Source of the DNA: Gemmatimonadaceae bacterium
GTDB taxonomy: Bacteria > Latescibacterota > UBA2968 > UBA8231
Reading direction: 5' to 3'
DNA length: 64,000 bases
Assembly: GCA_026706075.1 (NCBI GenBank)
Contig: JAPOZM010000074.1
Coordinates: forward strand, 1-64,000
The notes below the pieces were generated by a model. It ran no database searches. It was not told the DNA's origin and worked only from the letters and a program-made list of their open reading frames with translations. How positions within the stretch are numbered: position 1 is the stretch's first letter; every line of letters starts with the position of its first letter. A program made the translations under genes and the position numbers. This document shows, in pieces, positions 50,380 through 58,308 of this stretch.

Positions 50380-50408
50380 TTGCCGCAGGAGAGGCGGCCC
50401 TTCAAGTT
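50380..50408 (+). promoter_or_regulatory. Leaderless promoter TTGCCG-17-CAAGTT of the GH127-like gene
   Basis: -35 TTGCCG (50380-50385), 17-bp spacer, -10 CAAGTT (50403-50408), then 8 nt and the ATG at 50417. The ATG has no close Shine-Dalgarno site. Confidence 0.5.
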
Positions 50409-50416
50409 CTTCCCTC

Positions 50417-52003
50417 ATGCCCCGCGTGCGCAACGTCAACACCACCGACCTGAAGGCGGCTCTCGAGCTGGGGGCCCGCTGCATGAGCGGGCTCTTCAAC
50501 GCCGACGACCCGGAGGGCGTCCCCTTCTTCAGCTCGAGCCTGCGCCCCGAGGCCCGCCTCTCCTTCAGCGGCGCCCACTCCGAGTCGCACGTGCCCGGCC
50601 GCCATCTGAACGCCCTCCTCGAGGCCGAGGACGCCGCCGGGATCGAGGTCGACGAGGAGGTGGTGCGCCGCCACCGCCACGCGGCCCTGCTCTCGTACTC
50701 GGGGGCGGCGCCGCTGGCGCTCAACCGCAAGGAGATCGGCGGCCCCCTGGTCTCCTTCTGTCCCCACAACCTGCGCGAGGGCTTCCACGCCCTCTACGCC
50801 CTGGCCGCCTTCCGCGGCGACGGCGAGGCGGCCGAGATCGCCGAGCGCAGCGTACGGTGCATCTTCGATCTCTGGTCTCCCGACGAGGGCTGGGACCGGG
50901 CCCGCCTGGAGTCGCTGGGGCTGGAGTACATGGCCTGCCAGGGATTCGTCCACGGCGAGGCGCGCATGCTCGGCCCCCTCGTCAAGATACACCGCGCCAT
51001 CGGCTCGGCCGCCGCCCTCGAGCTGGCCCTGGTGCTGCGCGACAAGCTCCTGGCCGAGACCTTCCCCGAGGACGGCTCCTGGGACCCGGAGCGCGTCGGC
51101 ACCTCCCACGTGCACTCCATCACCTGCTGCCTCTCCTCCCTGGCGCAGCTGGCCGCCCACCTCGGGGACGCCGTCCTGATGCAGCGGGTGCGGGCGTTCT
51201 ACGATGGCGGCCTCTGGCAGCTGCGCGACGAGATCGGCTGGACCCCGGAGTCGACCACCCAGACCGACTCCGATCACGGCGAGGCCAACAACACGGGAGA
51301 CATCCTCGAGACCGCCCTGATCCTCGGCCGCCACGGCTGCGCGGCGGCCTATGCCGACGCAGAGCGCATCCTGCGCTGCCACCTGCTGCCGAGCCAGCTC
51401 CGGGACGCCTCCTTCATCGAGGAGCCCCCCAACCCCGAGGGCCTCGACGGCCTGCGCGACCTCGCCGGCCGCCACCTCGGCGCCTTCGGCTTTCCCGCGC
51501 CCTACGGCCACGAGTCCGCCGGCCAGGGGCGGGCGATCCTCTCCTTCAACATGGACATCGTCGGCGGCGCCTGCGCCTCCATCGCCGCCGCCTGCCGCGA
51601 GGTGGTCCGCGCCGACGGCACCGGTGTCCACGTCGACCTGTGGTTCGACTGGGAGAGCGAGGCGGCCTCGGTGGCCTCGCCCTACACGCAGGACGGGCGG
51701 CTCACGGTGCGGGTCCGGCAGCCGGGGCCGTTGTGGCTGCGGCTGCCTCCCTGGCTGGAAGGGGGTCTGGTGGTGGCCGGCGATGCTCCCGAGCCGCGCC
51801 GGGCCGCGGATCACCTGTTCTGGCGCGACCTGCCCGCCGGGACCGCGGTCGAGGCGCGGGTCGAGTACCCCGAGCGGGAGATCGTGCTGTCCCCGCGGCT
51901 CCACCGCCGGCCGATCCGCGCTCGCCTGCGGGGGGACGCGGTGGCTGCCATGGAGGACTTCGGCGCCGACCTTGCCTGGTTCGATCCGTTGGGCCGGGGC
52001 TGA
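50417..52003 (+). CDS. Glycoside hydrolase (GH127-like, (alpha/alpha)6-barrel) protein
   Basis: 528 aa. The body is alpha-helical with barrel-like segments such as SHVPGRHLNALLEAEDAAGI, TSHVHSITCCLSSLAQLA and DSDHGEANNTGDILETAL; the C-terminal third (RLTVRVRQPGPLWLRLPPWL) is a beta-sandwich resembling that of beta-L-arabinofuranosidases (GH127/DUF1680). No signal peptide. The zinc-binding cysteines of GH127 are not clearly placed, so activity is uncertain. Confidence 0.7.
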   Translation: MPRVRNVNTTDLKAALELGARCMSGLFNADDPEGVPFFSSSLRPEARLSFSGAHSESHVPGRHLNALLEAEDAAGIEVDEEVVRRHRHAALLSYSGAAPLALNRKEIGGPLVSFCPHNLREGFHALYALAAFRGDGEAAEIAERSVRCIFDLWSPDEGWDRARLESLGLEYMACQGFVHGEARMLGPLVKIHRAIGSAAALELALVLRDKLLAETFPEDGSWDPERVGTSHVHSITCCLSSLAQLAAHLGDAVLMQRVRAFYDGGLWQLRDEIGWTPESTTQTDSDHGEANNTGDILETALILGRHGCAAAYADAERILRCHLLPSQLRDASFIEEPPNPEGLDGLRDLAGRHLGAFGFPAPYGHESAGQGRAILSFNMDIVGGACASIAAACREVVRADGTGVHVDLWFDWESEAASVASPYTQDGRLTVRVRQPGPLWLRLPPWLEGGLVVAGDAPEPRRAADHLFWRDLPAGTAVEARVEYPEREIVLSPRLHRRPIRARLRGDAVAAMEDFGADLAWFDPLGRG

Positions 52004-52012
52004 CGGCGCCGG

Positions 52013-53293
52013 TCAGGCGCTCGACACGGCGGTCTTGTACACGGTGTAGTTCTTCAACACCTTCTTCACGTAGATCCGCGTCTCCTTGTAGGGGATGCGC
52101 TCCACGAAGGTGTCGGCGTCGTCCAGGGGAAGGTGCCGGACCCACTGCCTGGCGGCGGAGGGCCCGGCGTTGTAGGCGGCCAGGCCGAGCTCGAAGCCGA
52201 CCTCCCGGGTCCGGCCCGACGCGAAGGAGCGCATCTGCTCGCCGAGGTAGCGCGAGCCCATCCGGATCGAGACCTCCGGGTCGGCCAGCAGGCCCTTCTC
52301 GAAGTCCCCCATCCCCGCCTTGGACGCCAGGGAGCGGCCCGTGCGCGGCATGATCTGCATGACCCCCAGCGCCCCGGCATGGGACTCGGCCTGTTCCTCG
52401 AAGCGGGACTCCTGCCGGATGACGGCCAGCACGAGGTAGGGATCCAGCCCGGCCTCGCCGGCCGCCGTCCTCACATCCTCCCACGTGAAGCCGACATCGT
52501 CCGGGGCCGGGTGGCCGCGGTGCCGCGGCCCCTTGCTTCCACGGTATCCCATGCTGACGGCCCGCGCCGAGTAGTAGGAGCGCGGGAAGTGGTCGGCCGC
52601 CGCCTGGAAGAGCACTTCGGCCTCCGGCTCCAGGCCCAGGTGCCGGGCGCTCTTGCCGGCCCAGAAGAAGCTCTGATCGACGAGGTGCGGCTCCGAGGCG
52701 TCGACGCCGACCCGCTGGAACATGTAGAGCGCCTCCCGGTGGCGCCCGGCGCAGTACAGCATGAAGGCGGCGCTCCAGTTGGCCTGGTCGCGCATCGGAC
52801 TGCGGGGGTGCTCGTCCACCAGTTGCCCGAAGAGGGCGCGGGCGCGGGTGTAGTCGCCGCCGCGCTCGGCCGCCTTGGCCGCCTGCCACAGGGCCTCGTC
52901 GGCGAGTTCGTGCCCGGGGTGCTCGGCCGCCAGCCGCGCGAAGGTGACGACGGCCTCCGCGTCGCGGTTGCGGCGTACCTGGATCCCGCCCATCTCGTAG
53001 AGGCTGTCGGGATCGGCGGGCTGGTCATCGCGCTCGCCGGTACCGGGCACCGCCGGAGGGAGGTCGAGCGAGTCGGTACGGGTCCCCTGCTGCTCCGGGG
53101 AGAGACCTCGACCCCTCGCCTCCGCCGGTTCCCGCTCCTGCGCCGCGGGACCTTCCGCGGCCTCATCCGCCGGCCGCAGGGCCAGGCGGGCCTCGATCAG
53201 CAGGGCCCCCGCGAGGAACATCCCGGTCAAGGCGATCCCGGTCACGGGTCCGAACTCCTGCTTTCTCTTTCTGGGTGGCCTTTGCATGGTCAT
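52013..53293 (-). CDS. Membrane-anchored lytic murein transglycosylase (Slt family)
   Basis: 426 aa. A single N-terminal membrane helix (GIALTGMFLAGALLIEARLA, about 19-38) anchors it, a TPR-like superhelix follows (about 95-260), and the SLT domain occupies the C-terminus: AVIRQESRFEEQAESHAGAL with the catalytic Glu, GVMQIMPRTG, LAAYNAGPSAARQW and ERIPYKETRIYVKKVLKNY. It cleaves peptidoglycan in the periplasm. GGGGAG before the ATG. Preceded by a 55-aa coiled-coil gene, with a 9-nt gap. Confidence 0.92.
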   Translation of the reverse strand: MTMQRPPRKRKQEFGPVTGIALTGMFLAGALLIEARLALRPADEAAEGPAAQEREPAEARGRGLSPEQQGTRTDSLDLPPAVPGTGERDDQPADPDSLYEMGGIQVRRNRDAEAVVTFARLAAEHPGHELADEALWQAAKAAERGGDYTRARALFGQLVDEHPRSPMRDQANWSAAFMLYCAGRHREALYMFQRVGVDASEPHLVDQSFFWAGKSARHLGLEPEAEVLFQAAADHFPRSYYSARAVSMGYRGSKGPRHRGHPAPDDVGFTWEDVRTAAGEAGLDPYLVLAVIRQESRFEEQAESHAGALGVMQIMPRTGRSLASKAGMGDFEKGLLADPEVSIRMGSRYLGEQMRSFASGRTREVGFELGLAAYNAGPSAARQWVRHLPLDDADTFVERIPYKETRIYVKKVLKNYTVYKTAVSSA

Positions 53294-53302
53294 GCTCCCC
53301 GT

Positions 53303-53470
53303 TCAAGGCTGCGGCGGGTCCCCGGGCGCCTCCTCCACCGACCCCTCCAGCTCGCGGAGGGTGTGACGGATGCTATCGAGACAGGCCCGGATCTCACGGT
53401 CGAGCTCCTCGAGCTGACGGTCGATCCGTTGTCGCGTCCCTGGATCTGCCTTCCCTTTGCGCCCATCCAT
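53303..53470 (-). CDS. Small coiled-coil protein (55 aa)
   Basis: Unassigned. A charged helix (QRIDRQLEELDREIRACLDS, IRHTLRELEGSVEE) with regular heptads suggests a dimeric coiled coil. ATG 53470 has AGGAG only 2 nt away, so a GTG at 53524 is an alternative start. It is co-directional with the transglycosylase and 9 nt from it, so it may be a regulatory or structural partner. Confidence 0.55.
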   Translation of the reverse strand: MDGRKGKADPGTRQRIDRQLEELDREIRACLDSIRHTLRELEGSVEEAPGDPPQP

Positions 53471-53530
53471 CTCTCCTGGCGTTGCCTTTCCCTCCCAGGT
53501 GGCGTTCGCTTGGCCCGGCTGCACTAGCAA

Positions 53531-53821
53531 AGCCCATGCCTCCCCCCCGGGGACGGCCTGAGCCGTCCCCGGAAGAAGGGCTTATCTATCTGTTTTACAG
53601 TGGGTTAAGGAGATGCCGAGGAAAGCGGATCCCGGCATCGGTGGAGGCGGTTCGAGGGGGAAATACCGGTGGTCCGACGGCGGCCCGACGGGAAAAACCT
53701 GCCGGCCGACCCAGCCGCGGCGATCAGGTCGCGGGAGCCGTACCCGGGGCCGGGGGGGCGGACGGCGGCGGGCCGGAGCCCCGGGCGGAGCCGGGCCGGC
53801 CTCGTCCCCGCGGCCGGGGGA
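53531..53821. other. Intergenic stretch with a long hairpin and an A+T-rich promoter-like patch
   Basis: No convincing gene. A patch at 53582-53610 contains CTGT-TTT-ACAG (inverted repeat) and TAGATA on the minus strand, suitable for a promoter of the small coiled-coil gene. The remaining 210 nt are very G+C-rich; a 99-codon plus-strand frame at 53613 has no homology-like features. Confidence 0.5.
53547..53572 (-). promoter_or_regulatory. 11-bp perfect hairpin in the leader of the transglycosylase unit
   Basis: Arms CCGGGGACGGC and GCCGTCCCCGG around a 4-nt loop, about 100 nt before the coiled-coil gene. No T-run; more likely an RNA leader structure than a terminator. Confidence 0.4.
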
Positions 53822-54904
53822 TCACCACTGGCCGGCGCGGTACTCGGTGAGGGCGCGGTCCATCAGCCGGCGGGCCCCCGCCCGGGGCTCATCGTCCTGG
53901 AGCTGGCGGTAGATGCCGGCGAAGATCTCCACGTCGTTCTCGATCTCGGTCTCGAAGCCGGGGACGATCTGGCGCGTATAGTGCTGGGCCAGCCCGGCGT
54001 AGGCGGCGTACGTCGTCCAGTCCAGCTCGCCGCTGGCGAGGTCGCGCGCCTCCGCCTCCCGGAACAGGTCCAGGAGCAGGTGCATGCCCACCTCGTGGAC
54101 GATGAGGCCGAGCATGTGGCCGCGGTCGCCGATGGGGGTCAGCAGACTGCGGGCGTATCCCAGGCCCGTCACCCCGCTGCCCCCGGGGGCCGAGGTGAGG
54201 ACGATCTCGTAGCGGTCGCCGCGGAAGCGCACGCCCGTCTTGCGCTCCCAGGTGCCGATCAGGTCGAGGGACCACAGCTCGCCGTTGAGGTGGTCGGCGA
54301 TCGGCTCCAGGTCGTCCTCCACCTCGGGCCACACCCGGTCGTACCAGGCCGGGTAGCTGCGCTCGTACACCGATACGAGCTGGCGGATCGCCCGCAGGTA
54401 GCCCTCGTAGACCTCGGCGCGGCTGTAGAAGAACCCCTCGAAGTCGAAGAGCCAGCTCTTCAGGCGCTCGTGGGCACCGTGGTAGGGGTCCCGCAGCTCC
54501 CGGTAGTCGCGGTTGCGCATCGCCTGGTCGAGGGCGTGGAGGTACTCGAACAGCTCGTGCTCGCTCTCCAGGGGCAGGTAGGCCGGCAGGAGCACGAAGA
54601 ACGGGGCCAGGTCGCCGGTGACGCCCTGCCCCCACTGCAGCGACGCAGCGTGCAGCTGCAGGACATGGGCGGCCTCGACGTCCACCGTGTGGCCCCAGAC
54701 CTCGGCGTACGGGTTCGGCCAGGGGAGGCCGGCCACGGCCGTCAGGTGAAGCAGGTAGTTGGGGACGGCCTCGACGACGCAGACCACCTCGGCCTCGGCC
54801 TCGCCGGCGAAGACGGGGCCCCCCGGCGGCCGCGCGGCCTGGGGGGCGCAGCCCGCGGCGAGCAGCAGCAGCAGGCCCGCCAGGAGCGGACGGAGCGCCG
54901 TCAT
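53822..54904 (-). CDS. Lipoprotein of unknown function with a HEVGMH motif
   Basis: 360 aa. Signal peptide with lipobox: PLLAGLLLLLAAGCAP, cysteine at residue 19. The mature part is helical with many aromatic residues; IVHEVGMHLLLDLFREAEAR resembles a metallopeptidase helix but has three residues between Glu and the second His instead of two, so it is not a canonical HExxH. A late Glu/Asp-rich helix (GFETEIENDVEIFAG) could supply another ligand. Outer- or inner-membrane lipid-anchored protein; function unknown. Confidence 0.75.
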   Translation of the reverse strand: MTALRPLLAGLLLLLAAGCAPQAARPPGGPVFAGEAEAEVVCVVEAVPNYLLHLTAVAGLPWPNPYAEVWGHTVDVEAAHVLQLHAASLQWGQGVTGDLAPFFVLLPAYLPLESEHELFEYLHALDQAMRNRDYRELRDPYHGAHERLKSWLFDFEGFFYSRAEVYEGYLRAIRQLVSVYERSYPAWYDRVWPEVEDDLEPIADHLNGELWSLDLIGTWERKTGVRFRGDRYEIVLTSAPGGSGVTGLGYARSLLTPIGDRGHMLGLIVHEVGMHLLLDLFREAEARDLASGELDWTTYAAYAGLAQHYTRQIVPGFETEIENDVEIFAGIYRQLQDDEPRAGARRLMDRALTEYRAGQW

Positions 54905-54923
54905 CGCCGCAGGGCGAGGGCCC

Positions 54924-56375
54924 TTACAGCAGCCCGAACTTGGCCGCCAGGCCCCAGGCGCTGATGGCGGCGAAGGCCCCCAGGACGGCGGCCGACACCC
55001 AGCCGCCGGCGGCGATCAGCCAGTGGGTCCGGTGCGGCCGCGGCAGGAGCCGGTTGAGGTAGAGGGCGCCGAGGCTGATGAGGAAGATCGCCAGGTTGGC
55101 CAGCAGGAAGCTGGCGATCTGGATCAGGGTGTCGAAGGGCACCCCCGTCCAGATCAGGGCCAGGGCCGCCGCCGCCACCCACAGGCAGCTGATCCTCTTG
55201 ATGCCCTCGTAGCTCCACTCCCGGTGCGGCCAGATGGCGGCGAGGAACTCCTGCACCACGCGGGCATAGACCTCCGGCAGGGCCTGCAGGGTCCCCCACA
55301 GGGCCGCGAGGATGCAGACGTAGTAGATCCACACCAGCGACGGGTGGATCGCCCGCCACACATGGGCCTGCTCGGTGAGCAGACTCCAGCCCTCGAACTG
55401 CGTCTGCAGCGGGAACAGCACCGCCGCCCCCGACAGCATGAAGGCCGCCGTCACCACGAAGAGGACCACGGCGCCGGCGCCCACGTCCCAGCGCACCGGC
55501 GAGGCCAGCACCCGCAGGCGGCGCACCGACTCGGCGTCCTCGGGCAGGTGCTCCACGCGGCCGCTGGCCATCGCCTGCTCGCGGATCCCCTCGATGCGCG
55601 GATGGTCCGTCAGGCCCCAGCGGTGGAGGCCGACCCAGTTGGAGTAGGCGAGGTAGATGAAGACGCCGCCGCCGACGTACCCGAAGGTGGTGGCCATCAT
55701 CAGCAGGGGATTGGCGCGCGCCGCCTCCGGCGCCCACGGGGGCAGGTCCGGAATGTCTCCGAAGCTCAGGCTGCCGGCGAGGGCGGCGCCGAGGTCGGGG
55801 CGCACGATCGCCGTGCCCAGGGCGGTGCCGAGCACCAGGATCAGGCAGATCAGGAGCTGCTGCTTCTCGAGGCGCGAGAAGGAGAGGCGCAGGCCGAGGG
55901 CCAGGGCCAGGAGGATGAAGAGGGAGGTGCCCGCGTTCTGCCAGAGGACGGGGGAGGAACCGGGCGGTCCGGCGAGATAGTGGACCAGGTTGCCGCAGGG
56001 CTTGGCGATCGCCACCCAGGCCAGGGGCGCGCAGGACATCTCGAGGACGACCAGCAGCAGCAGGAACCAGCCGCGGGGGCCGGGCAGCTGCACCAGGCGG
56101 TGGCCGATCAGCTCGCCGCTGACGGCGGTGTAGCGGCCGATCAGGTAGGTGACGAAGACCCCCTTGACCACGGCCGACAGCAGCACCAGCCACAGCAGCC
56201 CGTACCCGGCCCAGGCGCCGGCCCGCACCACGACGATCGTCTCGCCGGCGCCGATGCTGACCGAGGCCACGATCGCGGCGGGGCCGAACATGGCCAGCAG
56301 TCGCCGGACCTTGCCCGCCGACCACGGTTCCGCAAAGAGCCCGGTCGCCGGGGGGATCTGTGCCCGTTCCGCCAT
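54924..56375 (-). CDS. Nramp-family-like transporter with altered metal motifs
   Basis: 483 aa with about eleven transmembrane helices in a LeuT-like fold. Helix 1 reads GPAAIVASVSIGAGETIVVV: the DPGN metal-binding motif of canonical Nramp proteins is replaced by GAGE. The helix-6 Met-Pro-His is also not found. Such divergent Nramp-related proteins are known, with uncertain substrates (other divalent metals or organic solutes). The mRNA is probably leaderless, with TATATA shortly before the ATG at 56375. Confidence 0.85.
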   Translation of the reverse strand: MAERAQIPPATGLFAEPWSAGKVRRLLAMFGPAAIVASVSIGAGETIVVVRAGAWAGYGLLWLVLLSAVVKGVFVTYLIGRYTAVSGELIGHRLVQLPGPRGWFLLLLVVLEMSCAPLAWVAIAKPCGNLVHYLAGPPGSSPVLWQNAGTSLFILLALALGLRLSFSRLEKQQLLICLILVLGTALGTAIVRPDLGAALAGSLSFGDIPDLPPWAPEAARANPLLMMATTFGYVGGGVFIYLAYSNWVGLHRWGLTDHPRIEGIREQAMASGRVEHLPEDAESVRRLRVLASPVRWDVGAGAVVLFVVTAAFMLSGAAVLFPLQTQFEGWSLLTEQAHVWRAIHPSLVWIYYVCILAALWGTLQALPEVYARVVQEFLAAIWPHREWSYEGIKRISCLWVAAAALALIWTGVPFDTLIQIASFLLANLAIFLISLGALYLNRLLPRPHRTHWLIAAGGWVSAAVLGAFAAISAWGLAAKFGLL

Positions 56376-56381
56376 GACCAC

Positions 56382-56387
56382 TATATA
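56382..56387 (-). promoter_or_regulatory. -10 box (TATATA) of the Nramp-like gene
   Basis: Minus-strand TATATA 6 nt (or GTATAT 7 nt) before the ATG at 56375; no Shine-Dalgarno site. Leaderless type. Confidence 0.5.
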
Positions 56388-56440
56388 CGGATCGTCCCGC
56401 GCCGGGGGAAATCGGCCACCTGGCCCGCACCCCCGAGGCG

Positions 56441-56471
56441 TTGACACGCCCTTCGTTGCGCGGTCTAGATT
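56441..56471 (+). promoter_or_regulatory. Promoter TTGACA ... TAGATT of the GNAT operon
   Basis: -35 TTGACA (56441-56446); the -10 is TCTAGA (17-bp spacer) or TAGATT (19-bp). Either places the start of transcription at or next to the GTG at 56479. Confidence 0.6.
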
Positions 56472-56478
56472 GCCCGGC

Positions 56479-57108
56479 GTGGGTCCTCTCATGGCGTCCA
56501 TCCCCCCCGCCCCGGCCGAGGCCGCCGGCACCTGCCGCCTCGTCGAGCCCTCCGAACGCTTTCGCGACAGCTTCCTCGAAGGCGCCGCCGAGTTCGCCGG
56601 CGAGGGCCGGCTCGACTCCACCTATGCCGCCGGCCTGGGCTACGACCTGGGGCGGCTGGACCGCGACCTGCCGTCCTTCCTGCGGGACCTGCGGCGCCTG
56701 GGCGAGCCCCCCCGGCTGTACGGCGGCCGCTACCAGGACCGGGTCTACTGGCTCGTCGACCGCGGCCTCTACCTCGGACAGACGTCGATCCGGCCCGACC
56801 TGAAGACGCCGTACCTGATGACCTACGGCGGCCACGTCGGCTACAGCATCCGGCCGCGGCGGCGGCGGCGCGGGTACGGGCGCCGCATCCTCGGGCTGGC
56901 CCTGGAGCGCTGCCGGGAACTGGGGCTCGAGCGGGTGCTGGTGACCTGCGACGAGGACAACGTCGCCAGCCGGCGGATCATCGAGGCCAACGGCGGCCTC
57001 TTCGAGTCGGAAATGGCCATGGACGCCCGGACCGTCCGCGCCGAGGGCCGCGGCGGCGAGATCCGCAAGCTGCGCTACTGGATCGACCTCTCCGAGACCT
57101 CCGCGTGA
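56479..57108 (+). CDS. GNAT-family N-acetyltransferase
   Basis: 209 aa from GTG 56479 (leaderless model) or 205 aa from ATG 56491. The acetyl-CoA-binding core is HVGYSIRPRRRRRGYGRRIL with the RxxGxG loop, followed by LERVLVTCDEDNVASRRIIE and a Gly-rich GGLFESE. The N-terminal 110 residues are an extra region seen in some bacterial GNATs. Substrate unknown. Its stop overlaps the GTG of the phosphodiesterase. Confidence 0.85.
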   Translation: MGPLMASIPPAPAEAAGTCRLVEPSERFRDSFLEGAAEFAGEGRLDSTYAAGLGYDLGRLDRDLPSFLRDLRRLGEPPRLYGGRYQDRVYWLVDRGLYLGQTSIRPDLKTPYLMTYGGHVGYSIRPRRRRRGYGRRILGLALERCRELGLERVLVTCDEDNVASRRIIEANGGLFESEMAMDARTVRAEGRGGEIRKLRYWIDLSETSA

Positions 57109-58286
57109 CCGGGGAGCTGCACCTGCCCGACTACGAGGGCGGCTCCATCGTCAACCTCGCCGCCTCGGTGCTGGACGCGTTCGGCGTCGAGCCGCCCGGC
57201 CCGCCCCTGCGCCCTGAGCTGCTGCCCCCGGAGGCCCTCGGCGGCCCCGGCGGCGTGGTCCTGCTGGTGATCGACGCCCTCGGCCACGCCTCCCTCCTCT
57301 CGGCCCTCGGCGACCGCACGCCGAACCTGACACGCCTGGCCGGGGAGACCCCGGGCGGCCTGCGGCGGCTGACCTCGATCTTCCCCTCCACCACCAGCGC
57401 CGCCCTCAACAGCCTGGCCACGGCGGAGCCGCCGTCGGTCCACGGCGTCCTCGGCCACACCCTCTGGCTGGAGGAAGTGGGGTCGATGGTCAGCATGCTC
57501 ACCCTCCGTCCCCTGGGCGGGAGCGAGCCCCTCTCCGAGGAAGCCGTGCGCCGCGTGCCCACGGTCTACGAGCGCCTGGCTCGGGCCGGCGTGCCGTCGA
57601 CGGTGATCACCGACGCCGCCTACGAGGGCGCCCCCTTCACCAACCTGATCCAGGAGGGGGCGCGGTTCCTGGGCCACCGCAGCCTGTCGCACCTGTGCCA
57701 CCTGCTGGGGCAGGCCCTCGACGAGGGCGGGGGGCGCGCCTTCTACTCCCTCTACTGGCCGGTCATCGACACCCTCTCCCACCTCCACGGCCCGGACGGA
57801 TCCGAGCCCTCGGAGGCCTGCCGTCTGGAGATGGAGTTCATCGACCTCATGGTGGGAAAGGTGCACAGCCTCTGCCGCCAGCACGGCTGCACCCTGCTCG
57901 TCACCGCCGACCACGGACAGACCCGCGTCGATCCCGACCTCGCCTTCCCGGTGGAGGGAGCGCTGCTGGAGGCCCTCTCCCGCCCCCCGGGAGGCGGCCG
58001 GCGGGCCTTCTACTTCGAGGCCCGCGATCCGGAGCGCATCCTGTCGGACGAGGGGCTGCGCCAGGCGGCCGAGCCGCTGCTGCCGGCCGACGAGGCCGTC
58101 GCCGCGGGCTGGTTCGGCGGCCCCTGCGACGGCGTCCGCTCCCGTCTCGGCGACGTGGTGGCCCTGGCCGGGCCGGACGGGCAGCTGCTCTACGACTACG
58201 GCCGCGGCAGGACCGTCCACCGCGGCAGCCACGCCGGCCTCACCGCGGAGGAGATGTACGTGCCCCTCATCGCCGCCGTCCCCTGA
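57105..58286 (+). CDS. Alkaline-phosphatase-superfamily phosphodiesterase / nucleotide pyrophosphatase
   Basis: 393 aa, cytoplasmic as no signal peptide is seen. The metal ligand VIDALG, the nucleophile Thr in IFPSTTSAALNSLAT, YWPVIDTLSHLHG, TADHGQTRV and HRGSHAGL are the family metal-binding motifs. Members cleave phosphodiesters, nucleotide sugars or phosphonates. GTG start in a GTGA overlap with the GNAT gene. A THUMP methyltransferase follows after 22 nt. Confidence 0.9.
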   Translation: MTGELHLPDYEGGSIVNLAASVLDAFGVEPPGPPLRPELLPPEALGGPGGVVLLVIDALGHASLLSALGDRTPNLTRLAGETPGGLRRLTSIFPSTTSAALNSLATAEPPSVHGVLGHTLWLEEVGSMVSMLTLRPLGGSEPLSEEAVRRVPTVYERLARAGVPSTVITDAAYEGAPFTNLIQEGARFLGHRSLSHLCHLLGQALDEGGGRAFYSLYWPVIDTLSHLHGPDGSEPSEACRLEMEFIDLMVGKVHSLCRQHGCTLLVTADHGQTRVDPDLAFPVEGALLEALSRPPGGGRRAFYFEARDPERILSDEGLRQAAEPLLPADEAVAAGWFGGPCDGVRSRLGDVVALAGPDGQLLYDYGRGRTVHRGSHAGLTAEEMYVPLIAAVP

Positions 58287-58308
58287 GACGGGTCTCCCTC
58301 CGCCCGCC

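Noticed and set aside
53613..53912. 99-codon plus-strand frame starting right after AAGGAG
   Set aside because: The Shine-Dalgarno-like site touches the ATG (no spacing), the product is Arg/Gly/Pro low-complexity and it runs into the antisense of the lipoprotein gene.
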